A stretch of 64,000 bases of DNA from Chrysaora quinquecirrha (taxonomy: Eukaryota; Cnidaria; Scyphozoa; Semaeostomeae; Pelagiidae). Of this stretch, positions 44,801 to 55,281 are shown one piece after another. The first letter of the stretch is position 1, and the number at the start of each line of letters is the position of its first letter. Both the position numbers and the translations under genes were made by a program. The notes beneath the pieces are model-generated. The model ran no database searches, had not been told where the DNA came from, and saw only the letters and a list, made by a program, of their open reading frames with translations. The stretch spans positions 2,958,506-3,022,505 of the forward strand of contig JACTAT010000002.1 of assembly GCA_014526335.1 (NCBI GenBank), given 5' to 3'.

Positions 44801-47800
44801 TCGTTGTCTGCGATCACAGAAAAAATGTGAAGCAACTTTTACCTGAAGATGCTAGTGTAATCCGGCCTTTACAAACATAATATTTACTAGATAGATATAA
44901 AATTGATAGGGGTGATTTTTGGGCAATTCACTCCTTGAAAGTCTCGTTCACCTTTGCTGGAAGTCCTATTGTTTTATCGGAAGTCCCTTGAAAGTCCTTT
45001 TGTTTTAATGGAAGTCTCGTACGCCTTTTTGCAGAGTGAAATGCCCCTCGGTTTATTACCCTCTGGACAGGGCATGGTCATGACTCCTAATGATTACAAA
45101 ACTCGTATCGTGTTTGAAGCCATTACAATGAAGCCATTTGGTGCTGCGTTCTAAATCTTAAAATTTCGAACGTTTGATGTAATGAGCGGGCATTACCGGA
45201 TAATAATGCCCTATCATTACATCGCATTGGAACGTTTTCAGCCAATCAGATTGCATAACAGAGTTGCTGCCCTGACCATAGGGTAAACCATATAATAGCT
45301 GTTCCTTTGGACAATACCAAAAATATTATCCCTCAGTCCTGATAAATTTGAATCACGAGAAAGAAAAAAAAAATAACAAAACAGCAAGTAGGTGGTACTT
45401 ACTCTGCCAGTCGAAAGAGGTAGCCGAATGCCTGGAGTTTCTGAATCATTAGAATCGAGAAGAGTCGAAGCTGACTGAGAGCGTCTATGTAATATCTATA
45501 AAACAAACATATTATTTTTAAACAAGAAATCGGTCATAGAAAACCTACAGTGATGAAAGGTGGCAACAATCATCTATTTGAGATGGGAAAGCTTTCTATT
45601 TTAAGGTTGTTTAATTGACAGGACAAAGTTTCTCCAAAGTTAGGTTTGTCCTGAATATGCCGGAAAGAAAGTAATGGAAGGCCAATCAAAGCCTTATTTC
45701 CTCAATACAATCGAACCTTGTTCTTGTGTGTCGCAAACCTGATTGCAGACAGTCGGTGAGCATCTGCAATCATCGCCAACGAAGTTTTCCATATGCTGCT
45801 TGACCACAATGATCCTCCGTCTCTATGCTGTCACAAGTGATACAGAAAATAAGAATCTCGTTTTGATATTACCCAGAAATGATCCCTGATGGTCACCGAT
45901 GATGTTCTCAAAAATTTAGCAATGTTTTCGTTTCTTTTCTCTATTTTCAACTCACCATTCTTATTTTCTTAAATTATAATTAATAATTCAGTACTTTTGA
46001 CAATTTTTTAATGGTATTCCTGTGTTGTAAGAGCTCCAGTTTTACCACATCTGTAGTTTGGGAGTTCTTTTATTTTTAATAATTCTTTATAGTGTTACAT
46101 GTCCTAACTGGGGACATGTTTAAATTATAATGATGATGATGATATAGAATTCCTGTCGGCAATAATCCCCAACGATCGCAAGAAACACAATTTTTTTGTT
46201 CAACGGCAATTTTCGCCGATCATTGAAAATTCACGTTCTCATTAAAAACAGGCATGGTAAGGCCATGATCGCTGATGGCCCGTGACATATTAGAATCAGG
46301 CTTTACAAGTGCAGCTAAAACGACGAATCTTCATAAATTCCAAAGAATCGGAGACAAGATATAATTATATATAGAGAGAGACAAAGGGATCTTCTGTGTA
46401 AACCATTTGCGTGAATATAATAGAATTAATCATGATACTTTGGATACAAATGTAGAAAAAAACTTCCAGCAAACCTTAGGAGATGCTTTGGGGCTTTCAA
46501 GGTCGATTTCTTTTTGCTTTTTCAAAGTAGAAGTTGAGAAATCAAAAAGCACTGATTTGCATTTCGAATTTCGTGGGAATGTACTTGTCAATCGGTTAGT
46601 GAGTTTATCATCAGTCAAGTCATCCAGTGACCTTCGTCGAGCACCTCTGAATCTCACTTCAACCTGAAAATAGAAATGAAAATGAATACAAGCCTGAGAC
46701 CACGTTTACACGAGCAAAATGGATCGGATCTAAAGGTCTGCTTTTGGTACGGATTGGCCTTGCGTTTACACACAATTTCGTAGGTAAGATCAGTTTCTAA
46801 TTCGCCGACCGACCTACTTTTGGTGCGCTTTGAAAAGCGTTCCAGTTAAGATCCGATCTACTTTTGCATCGTGTAAACAGGTGGATCCGATCCAAAACTC
46901 GCTCTTTTCGAAAATATTATTATAAATTACTAAAGAAATATCAAGTAGCCACGCATGCCTCAATTGCTAGAATAAAAGTTGAATAGATCCGTGCCTCGTG
47001 TAAACGGAAGACCTATCCGTATCAAAACTAGAACTTCTGGTTCCGATCCACTTTTGATCCGACCCACTTTCTCTCGTGTAAATCTAGACTGAATATCTCA
47101 TTCACAACGCAATGAAAAGAGGCATGTTCCATCAAAGAGAGGCCACATACTTCATTTAGGAATTTACATGTGTATACCTCAGGCAGTTCCCAGGCAGTTA
47201 TATCGTCTCCAATTTTATAATAATATGTTTGTCCCTTTTCAGTCTTGCATGCTTTCCACTAAAAAAGGAAAACAAAAAGCTGGTTAAGAATATCTAACGA
47301 GAAAAAATGAATATATACGTTAATATTTAGTGCCAAATGCAGGACAAAAAATTAACTATGTTGTTGTCTTAGATACTCTTTGCATCTTAAACTAGTACAA
47401 AATTTTTCAAGAAACGAAATTTCACAGAAAATGCGTCCTTGAATGGACTTGTTCAGACATCAGCATAGTTGCAGGTCACAGATTTGAGTTTCACTCAAGG
47501 TAGATATAGAAATTCTCGAAGTCCGCAAGATCAATTCAAATACCTTCTTAGGTTTGAAACTTTTTTAACTTTTTTAGGAGCCGAATAGCAACTACTTACA
47601 CGCATTTTATGGTATAAAAGGCCTAGCTCAAGGTCTAGCTCCTAAAGTTCCATATTTTTGGACCTCCTGTGATTAAATTGCAATGCCAAAAGTTCCTTAA
47701 CTTAGTTGCATATCTAGTGGCATGGGTATTATGCAGAGACACTTGTATGTGACCAAAGCTGGAAACTACTAAAGAAAACATTTGACACAGGCGAAACATA

Positions 47801-50800
47801 CAATCTATGTGAGTTTTGACTGCAAATGAATGGAACTGGCTTCCTGATTATTGATTTCTTTCAGCGATAAATATATTCAAAATTGAAAATGTTCCTTATC
47901 GATATTTCCTTTAGCAGTGCAAGTTCTTTAAATTTTTCGGCATTCTACATGTAGGTTCCTTAAAGTGGTTCTTTATAGAAAAGCCTGTACTTGTCAATCA
48001 TTCTCTTATAACAAAACGTGCATTGCCGAAATCAAGCTATACTCTTTTTTATAAGAAACTAAGACTTTTTCAGTACCCAAAGTTTCATAATTTTTAGAGA
48101 ATTTTGGTACCGAAAGTTTCTTAGCAGTTTCTTCGAGATCAAAATTTTTTAATGCCAGAACATTTGACAAATAGAAGAAGCAATACAATTCACGTTTACA
48201 TGAGCTGCTTTTAGTAAAAATAGACACTTAACGTGTAACGTTTCTCGAGGCCGTATTTATAATTCTTAAGATTATTGAGTCCTGCAAGTTTCTTATCATT
48301 TTGGGTTGATTCTTGAAAGTTTCTTAACCAATATTTCTCAGTACTGAGTTTTTTTAAACGAGTTTCTTCTAAAAAAAGAGTATACTGTGGCAAAAGTGAA
48401 AAAGGATCATTGAAAACAAAGTAAAATGCACCTTGTCTTCATTGCTACTGTTTACATAAATATCTTCATTCGATTCATCTTTCTCTACGATCCAGCCAGC
48501 TGGAACACCCTAAAGTTTCAATAAAAATTTATGAATACATTATCAGCTCAGCCATAATACCACAACCCATTCAATTTAAACACCACAGACCTAAATAAAT
48601 CGTTGCCAAGGATAGGATACTTATTTATCGTTTCAAAAATAAGTTTTGATTTTCGTATATACAGGGTGGCCCAAAAAAGGGACCCCCTTAGGTAAATAAT
48701 TTCTGTGTAAATTTTCTCAAGGAGGAATTTTATCAAATTTATACCAGGTAATATTCAAGTCAAGTGCGCTATCGTGTAGAAATATGTTGGCGATAAGAGC
48801 TTCTATCTCGGCGCAATGGGACATTAAATTTATGATGTCCCAAAATCTGCTGTTTACATTCCATCATTGCGTACTGTACTGCAATCGTGCGTGAAGAAGA
48901 ATCATGATCCCAGAGTAAAATTGTCACGACCGTTAATGTATGGTCAGTCATATTAGTGAAGTGTTTTGAGCAGGATTGAGGACATTTTGAATATCATTTG
49001 ACTGAAAGAATGAGTTATTGATTTTTCTGTTTTGTTGCGTAAGGATTACGTAAGGGTATAAAGTTGCATATTTTGTTACAGTACGTTTTTGGATTGTAAA
49101 GTTTTAAAGTCAATTTATTCAGAGATACTAACCCATATCATCATGATATTTACACGATATATCTCACTTGAGTTGAATATCATGTAGTATTAATTTCATG
49201 AAATTCCAACTTAAGAATAAATTATTAATAAATTATTTGGTTAGGGGGTCCCTTTTTTCTGGGCCACCCTGTATATGACAAAGAAAACCACTCGATTTCC
49301 CGTTGCCATCACACTTGCGCGGAAAATGATAAATACTAGCCGTTAACATCGTTAAGGGAGTGCTTCCCCGGGGTAGAATGCAAGTATTGCATGAGACTGT
49401 CACGAGTATATGAAAATGAAAAGTAGGCCTAGGCCAAAAGCTGAAACTTAGAACTTTTTGTAGTTTGTGAATTCGAAAAAAGGTACATCTAAGATTCAAC
49501 GGGTACATCTAAGATTCTCATAAATGAAATGGATATTGTTTGAACGTTTGACTTTGAATATCCATCTTTTATTTTCCTTGCTGATTGATGTTAAATATCC
49601 TCTCACTTTCATCTTGCTAACGCAGAGGCGCAAAAGAAGATATTCCCAAAGGCAAACATGACCCTCGAAAGTGACTGTATGCCAGTCCAAAATATTGGCT
49701 CTATTCATTTTCATTTAGTGTCTCTTCTTGCGCGTCTGCATTGTTCCTTGTTACTTAATATATTTTCTTCTCTAAAGAGTGGTCTGTTATTTCTGAATTC
49801 TTGCGCTCGATTGGTGAAACTCGGTAATTTGACCATACACGCTTAAATTTCTCTTGTTCAGACTTGTCCCTGACAAAATTTACATTTAAATAAGATTTTT
49901 ATTTTAAGAAAAAGTGTCTGTTACGAAATATGGCACGCCTTTGGAGTTTTGAGGAGTCCACAACCCCTCTGAACTGATGAATATTGGCTAACAGCTACCT
50001 AAAATTTATAGCCTTTTCTATCATTTTCGCTAAACATTTACGCGCCATTCCTTGACTTCTTAGTTCAACCTTTCATGAAATAATATAGCAGAAAAAAGTA
50101 AAAAGCAACAAAAAGCAAATCGTTAATCGCCAACAAATTATTTGATTTTGGATGTAAGTAAACCTGTTTCCATACATTCCGATTGTCGATAAAAACATAT
50201 TTAGCGGTGCGAGAATTGACTTCGAGTTGAAAGGGTTTTATAGAATATTCGGCATTTTTCGGTTATTTTCGAGTAATATATGCAGGAACGATTTATTATA
50301 AAAACTATCTAAATGCATCCCACACCCCGTTGACACTGTCAAGCATATTGCACGGGTAACCCAACGTATATAAACTGCTAACTTAAAAACCTTTGAAATG
50401 ATACAAAGTAACAAATGAATTTAGTTCTTAAACAAAGTTTTTTAGACTTGGCCTAACACGCCTTATCTAAATTTCAATTTTAAGTAGCTAAAAAAGATCT
50501 AAATTAAAAAGCGCCAATGCAAATTGGAAAATAAATAAAGTGTATAGAATCTACATAAATATTAGCCAGTACCTGATTAATCCCTGATAATTCAAAAGCC
50601 TTTTTAGGGGAATACGAGTATCTTCTAAAGAAATGACTTATCTCCATGATATTGCAAGTTTCGGTCACGGAAATACAATTGCAACTGTATTATAAGGCAC
50701 TGAAGTGTTTCCAATTACAAGGAAGAGCATTGAATCGGAGTTCTCAAAAGGAGATTTTCTTGCCTCACTACTGTGGCCGCATTTTATTCTCTCGACTTTC

Positions 50801-53800
50801 AGTTTGATAGTATATATTAAAAACGTCACCAGGACGACTTTGTCTGTGCTATTCGTAAAACACAGCTACTCTTAAAACATCTTTGATCTTTGTCTCATTG
50901 TAAAAACCGTCAATGGTAGCTAATACGTTCCCTTGGCGACTTATTTTTCGCATAAATTTCGTGTTGATTCTTTCCTTGACCTGATCCCTCGGAAAGCAAA
51001 TCAATATCTAAATCTCCGAAGTCCAAAGGTGAAATGGTGTATTTAGCGCCAGTCACTAGGATCTCAGTAGTAGGTTACTGTGACTAATCTAGACCTCGAC
51101 CCTGGCTGTGACGGTGAGGCTATCATAGACTTACAACACGAGTCCCAGTTATCGCAGCCACAATCTTTAGCTGTTGTTGTTGTCAGAAAGCTGCAAAACT
51201 GGGACTCTGGGACGCATTAAATACTCAGCGACCGCTTTTGAATATTGTCAAGATATGAGTCTCAGTGAAGCGAATTGCTGTTGTTGTTGATCTAGATTTT
51301 ATGAGCGGAACTGAGACTTGTGTAATAAGTCTAAGGCTATCGTAGGTGGCGCACCAAACTGACCTCGTTGCGCTTCTGACATCATGAGCCAGCTTGATTA
51401 GACCACAAAGCCACAGTACCTTGGAACAAATTTTCATTGCTGTCTGTTGGTAATGCATTCAAAATTTCTGGATTTCATATTCCAATAGACATTGGAAAAG
51501 GGGGCAAAGGGGCATGCCCCAAACATCTAAAATGGAAAGTGCCTTTTCTGGTTGTAGTTCCTCTAGACCTGTTCCGTGAAAGGACGGCAGGATTAACCTA
51601 ACCATAAACTTTCAATGCCCATAAAATCAATAGAACAAATGGTAGAATGGTATCGAAAATTCTATACTGCATCTTGAAATTTCAAAAATTTCCATAATTG
51701 TTGAAAAGGCCTTTACAGCAAAAGAATTGTTGAAAGAAGAGATATATAGAGGTTTTATGATACCCAAACAATTGTCATGGTGCAATAAATTTCTAACTAT
51801 CTTTAAATAACTCTCAACAAACCTTTGATGACTGTTTTCCTTCTAGCAAAACTGAGATTCTTGGAGGCTTCCAAACAGATTCTTTTGTGACTTCATTGTA
51901 GTAGAACTGCCTTCCAGAAGAATCATCAGTAATTTTTTGCCAACCTGCTGGCAATGTTGATGCTCTTCGACCTATAGGGATGTCCACATTTTTGTTGTCC
52001 TGAAATATATGAATAAAGAAAAGTTTTCTAAAACTTCAAATTTCAAACTGGATATCTTTGAAGACAAACAGAGGTGTCTGAATGACATTTTAGTGCTAAT
52101 TGTAGGTTTCCTATTTTAGACCTGGACCCTTGCTGTGATGCTACCATGGCTGGGCTTGAACCCTGACCACACTGAGCTCTTGACACCACGAGTCAGCCGG
52201 ATTCCACCACGACACCACACCTTAAATTCAGAGGTAATATCACAGAAGGGCTGGGGGATGAACTTGATGTTGGCAACAAGAATCTTCTGAAAGCTGGTCT
52301 ACAGCTCCTGACCAAGGCTTTAGCAAGTAAAACATATTGTGTCCATGTGTTACTTTGCAGCTTTCAAAGAGAAAGGGCTGGCAAATTCTGATGGCTCTGG
52401 TTCTGTCCTTGCACTACTATTGGCTACAGTTAACATAGGTTTCTATTCATGCAAATGTAATTTTTTGCTCAGGGAACTTAAGAATTTGAATACTGCTTTT
52501 CTAATAGTTCTTTCACAAGCAGGCTATTTTGCACTTTACCAGACAATGTTTTGTTACCTAATAGGAAATTGAATTGAATTGCTGCTTAGTTGTAACAGGT
52601 TAAGGTTAGAAATAGGGTATTGGTTTACAAACATACCCTTAATTTGACCTGACTGTTGCTTGATTTAGATTCAGGAATTTCTTCAGGAATTTCTCTGTTA
52701 TCGCCACTACTCTGAACACTATCACTACGTTTTGCTTGCTTTGCAACCATTTCTCCCTGAAAATGAAATAAAACAAATTAAAATTTTTGACAATTAATTA
52801 TTAATTGTTTAGATAGCTGAATAAAGTTATTTCAAGACATCTGGATAGAACTCTTTTAAAGTATTTCAGATATACATCTGCTTTTAAAATTCAGGCACCA
52901 AGGCTTTCCCAGACATCCACTTTACCCAGATACAAAATAAGTTTCTTGCCTTAACTTGGGTTACACTACAGGATAGCACACAGGCTACCAGGCTACCTTC
53001 ATTTGCTAATGCAATCAGGGATTCAGGATTCTATATAGAAGATGCATAGCTGCAGTGTGTCCTCCCAGACTAATATTACATCTAATATTTCATAACTCTC
53101 TCTATACATTAACAAACCATGAAACAGACAGCTTAGTTAACTGTCAGCTTGTGGGAAGTGATCATGACAAAACTCTTCGGCTACTTACTGTACTTGGTTA
53201 TGCCACCTCTTATATTAAGTAAGGGCAAGCTACCGTTCTATGTCAAAACAGGTTGGATCCCTCAGGCCCCCAGGTGAATATTCCAGAAGAATATCTTAGG
53301 GCTATTCTATACCAACATAACATAGATGCACTTCTATACTTGAGGTGGCTGACAGCTCGTCTTGACATGGTTCCAAATCTGACACCATCAGGATTTAGAA
53401 CATCATAGGAGGCAGAATCAAAGGGATAGGAGACCCAGTATTCTGCATCAGACAGCTCCCCCATCCCTCTCTCTCATAGGAAAGAAGACTAACTGGAAAA
53501 GGAGGCTTTTAAAGAAAGAATTTGATTTGGCTTAACTTTTGCTTGAGTACAGTAACATGATTTATGGATCAGGTATTTCTGCACCTTGCAAAATCAAACA
53601 AATCATATTAATTTCCTACCAAGACAGCTTCTAAATTCATGCTTTTTCTGTCACCAAAAGTCTGCATTCCTGATGGTGAAAAGCTGCCATTTAGAACCCT
53701 AGGTGAAGTTCCAAGGCTGCTTGCAGTGTCTTGGTCAGAATAGCTATACTCTGAATCGGTAGCAGAGTTATTTCGCATCATTGTTTCTCGAAAAACATCA

Positions 53801-54087
53801 AGATTCACATATTCTGGGTTACTCCCAGATGAGTCTGCTCTCGAGTCTGGTCTTGAAATTTGAGAATCATCACCAGTTACTTCCTTCACGTATGTAGCAG
53901 GAACAAATATAATCTTTTTCTTTGACTTTGCTGAAGGATCAATTCTTTCAACTTTCCACCATTCTTCTGTTGACTTTTTCAACAATATGAATCTTTCTCC
54001 TTCATCAAATGTTATTTCTGTCCCATCTGCTTCAAAATACGAGTAAGGAAACTGGGCCTCGACTCTAATATCTGCTTCCGTCGCCAT
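38813..54087 (-). CDS. RhoGAP of the ARHGAP9/12/15/27 type (SH3-WW-WW-RhoGAP), 14 exons
   Basis: GTPase-activating protein for Rho-family GTPases. Exons in order: 53620-54087, 52637-52756, 51823-51999, 48432-48509, 47178-47258, 46475-46663, 45403-45495, 43462-43660, 42482-42595, 41899-41997, 41291-41368, 40568-40702, 39837-39942, 38813-38996. They total 2121 bases (706 residues plus stop), and phases close throughout. SH3 at ~8-70 (AQFPYSY, EEWWKVER, FVPATYVKEV). WW1 at ~213-245 (LPAGWQKI, QFYYNEVTKESVWKPP). A second WW in exons 4-5 (WKACK, TYYYKIGDDITAWELP). A Ser/Thr-rich linker follows, then a basic segment KDKLKKFLPKRPTYYELEKK. RhoGAP has FGCDLQKLCQRE, arginine finger GIYREC, ALKWYFRELPDPL and SIVFGPTLMKP. 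I found no PH domain, which family members normally carry between WW and RhoGAP. Confidence 0.92.
39118..39380. mobile_element. Degenerate CCAAACGxTCAAAC repeat, copy 1
   Basis: It begins TTAGAACCTGACCAAACGGT and continues with AAACA/TTTG words as in 40813-41030 and 63345-63590. Its right end is unclear. Non-coding; last RhoGAP intron. Confidence 0.4.
40813..41030. mobile_element. TIR element, CCTxGCxAAACxATCAAA family, copy 2
   Basis: Left end TTAGGTCCTAGCTAAACGAT; right end, on the complement, TTTAGGCCCTGGCCAAACCA, both followed by CAAAnATTG. About 220 bp, no coding capacity. RhoGAP intron. Related copies are near 39118 and 63345. Confidence 0.55.
42818..43028. mobile_element. Probable MITE with AAGGGTnGGCTAAAC ends
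   Basis: The left AAGGGTGGCTAAACATG and the complement of the right end (AAGGGTTCGGCTAAACTAGG) form an imperfect terminal inverted repeat. The interior is GC-richer than the flanks and contains two copies of an ACATTTGCATGTC-like word. RhoGAP intron. Confidence 0.45.
44362..44502 (-). mobile_element. SINE family A, copy 4
   Basis: A diverged copy: head GGTGCTGTCGTGTCTGAAG, a decayed B box, then the shared CAGGGGTCGAGGCCTCCATT block and the tail TAGCGCCGGTCGTAAGG (plus strand). Confidence 0.6.
44538..44868. mobile_element. Fold-back MITE, 331 bp, near-perfect 115-bp arms, TTA target duplication
   Basis: The arms 44538-44652 and 44754-44868 are reverse complements; I see one difference (GATCGCGG versus GATCGCAG). 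The terminus is AGGCCGGATTACACTAGC. TTA flanks both sides (44535-44537, 44869-44871), as for PIF/Harbinger elements (inference). The ~100-bp loop is non-coding. Near-identity of the arms implies a recent insertion or arm homogenisation. Confidence 0.85.
45183..45225. repeat. Short inverted repeat (hairpin)
   Basis: GATGTAATGAGCGGGCATTA is followed by its near-complement, with TAATGCCC and TCATTACATC. It could be the end of another transposon or a simple hairpin; it lies in a RhoGAP intron. Confidence 0.5.
46696..47092. mobile_element. TIR element with GTTTACACGAG ends
   Basis: Left ACCACGTTTACACGAGCAAA and the complement of the right end (TCTAGATTTACACGAGAGAA) form the TIR, both followed by a GGATCGGATC-like word. 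GTGTAAAC and GATCCGATC recur internally. About 400 bp, non-coding; RhoGAP intron. Confidence 0.55.
48038..48384. mobile_element. TIR element with reiterated GTTTCTTA motif, copy 2
   Basis: Left TATACTCTTTTTTATAAGAA; right, on the complement, TATACTCTTTTTTTAGAAGA. AGTTTCTTA recurs several times inside. Same architecture and TIR core as 19379-19716. RhoGAP intron. Confidence 0.7.
48661..49272. mobile_element. Tc1/mariner-like element, ~612 bp, ACAGGGTGGCCC termini
   Basis: Left ACAGGGTGGCCCAAAAAAGG; right, on the complement, ACAGGGTGGCCCAGAAAAAA. The arms match for about 45 bp with small gaps, and TATAT flanks both ends (TA duplication). The ACAGGGTGGCCC end is typical of mariner-like elements. 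A minus-strand frame (48769-48951) could be a transposase N-terminal relic, but I cannot confirm it. Non-autonomous; RhoGAP intron. Confidence 0.75.
51026..51422 (-). mobile_element. SINE family A, copy 5, split by a MITE
   Basis: The tail side (51026-51125, with GAAATGGTGTATTTAGCGCC on the plus strand) and head side (51334-51422, ending at CCACAGTACCTT) belong to one SINE interrupted by the M1 element at 51126-51333. The 9-bp duplication flanking the insert proves the order of events. Confidence 0.75.
51126..51333. mobile_element. MITE family M1, 208 bp, with 9-bp target duplication
   Basis: Left end TAGACTTACAACACGAGTCC; right end, on the complement, TAGACTTATTACACAAGTCT. Flanks AGGCTATCA (51117-51125) and AGGCTATCG (51334-51342) are a 9-bp duplication with one mismatch. 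Both shoulders carry a GTTGTTGTTG run. Same family as 11142-11269. Confidence 0.8.
52088..52222 (-). mobile_element. SINE family A, copy 6
   Basis: On the minus strand the head reads AAGGTGTGGTGTCGTGGTGG, then GGCTGACTCGTGGTGTCAAG, GTGGTCAGGGTTCAAGCCC (good B box) and GGTAGCATCACAGCAAGGGT. The head half is well preserved; the tail is weak. Confidence 0.75.
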
Positions 54088-55281
54088 TGTTTGCGGTTAA
54101 CAAATTCTAACAGTTTCAAACTAATACTCAAGGTCCTCAGCTCAAGACCTGGAAGTGTAAGTCAAAAAGTTGTACTATAACTTATTGCCTTTTAGGATAA
54201 GACGAAGAGTTATCTTCTTGATCAATTTCATGTGAAGATATTTCTCATTGAGGGTGGCAGCGAAAGACGACCTGGAATTTGATCAAACGTATAGAAAAAT
54301 CCACAACAAGAAGAGAAGGCCTACTGTTTTGTCCTCATTTTTTTCCGTCAAACCACAGCCATACGTGAATAATGCTTGACTTGAATTAATACCATCGTTA
54401 TCGGTAGTATAAATTGTTAGTTCTTTTCAAAAACAAGCTCAATATTCTTGACTTTAAATGGCTTTTACTCAATTTGTTTATCAAAATTGGATCCAAATTC
54501 GCGAATTCTCTGTCGACTGTCTCTTCTGCATCGCCAAGGGGTATGGATCGAATTTGGGAACGGGAAGTGGGTGAGTGTTTGGGGGGGGCTGGGAGATCAA
54601 AACTCTCAAGTCTCAGCCCCCTCCTGTGTCGATCTTGGGCCCACCCGTTTTACTGTAGCCCTACTTGTCTCATAATGTTTATTGTTTACAATTGCCACAG
54701 ACAGAGACAAGTTTTTTAAGAAAGGGCGTGTCGTGTTCGCATTTTTTTGTGTGAAAAATTGGTACATCCAGGGGGGTTAGGTTACGTGGGAAAATTTGGA
54801 CTCCTTGGTGCGAGCGACATTTTACCCTCGAAGTGGAGGAACGCCCCTCGTCATTTACGCAGTTTGGCTTTGTTACTCTGATAATGGATGACGTAGACTA
54901 CATTACTTTCTTCTGATGACAATCTTGTCATAGTTTTGTTGTCACGCGAAAATTAATTGCTTTGCAATTTATTCTTTTCGTTTGGAAGATGAAAAGTTCG
55001 AAACCGGATGTTAGGCTTTCAATGTGTATTGAATATTTAGATAATAGAATAATAGAATTTCTAAGAACTATGTGGTCAAAGAATATTATTGTCTCGCAAC
55101 AAACAATCCATGAAGCCATTTGAAGCACTTCCATTTTTCGAAAGCAAATGAGCGATGAGAGTTAGAATTTAGGCCAACTTAGGATTGCTGATGTACCCAA
55201 GCATTAGGAAAAGATAGATTTGAAATTATAATAACAAAATAATGCATTTAATATAACGTACTGCCTCAACTGAAGATTAAG
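54088..55281. promoter_or_regulatory. Divergent intergenic region between RhoGAP and TRPM2-like genes
   Basis: Two start codons face away from each other across about 1.2 kb, so both promoters should lie here. I see no gene, clear TATA box or CpG-dense core. Open frames at 54414-54719 and 54928-55134 have no features. Confidence 0.4.

Noticed and set aside
53243..53464. Open frames on both strands in the first RhoGAP intron; the plus frame reads IPEEYLRAILYQHNIDALLY
   Set aside because: No ATG in the plus frame, no recognisable domain, and stops on both sides; possibly a transposon relic but unsupported.
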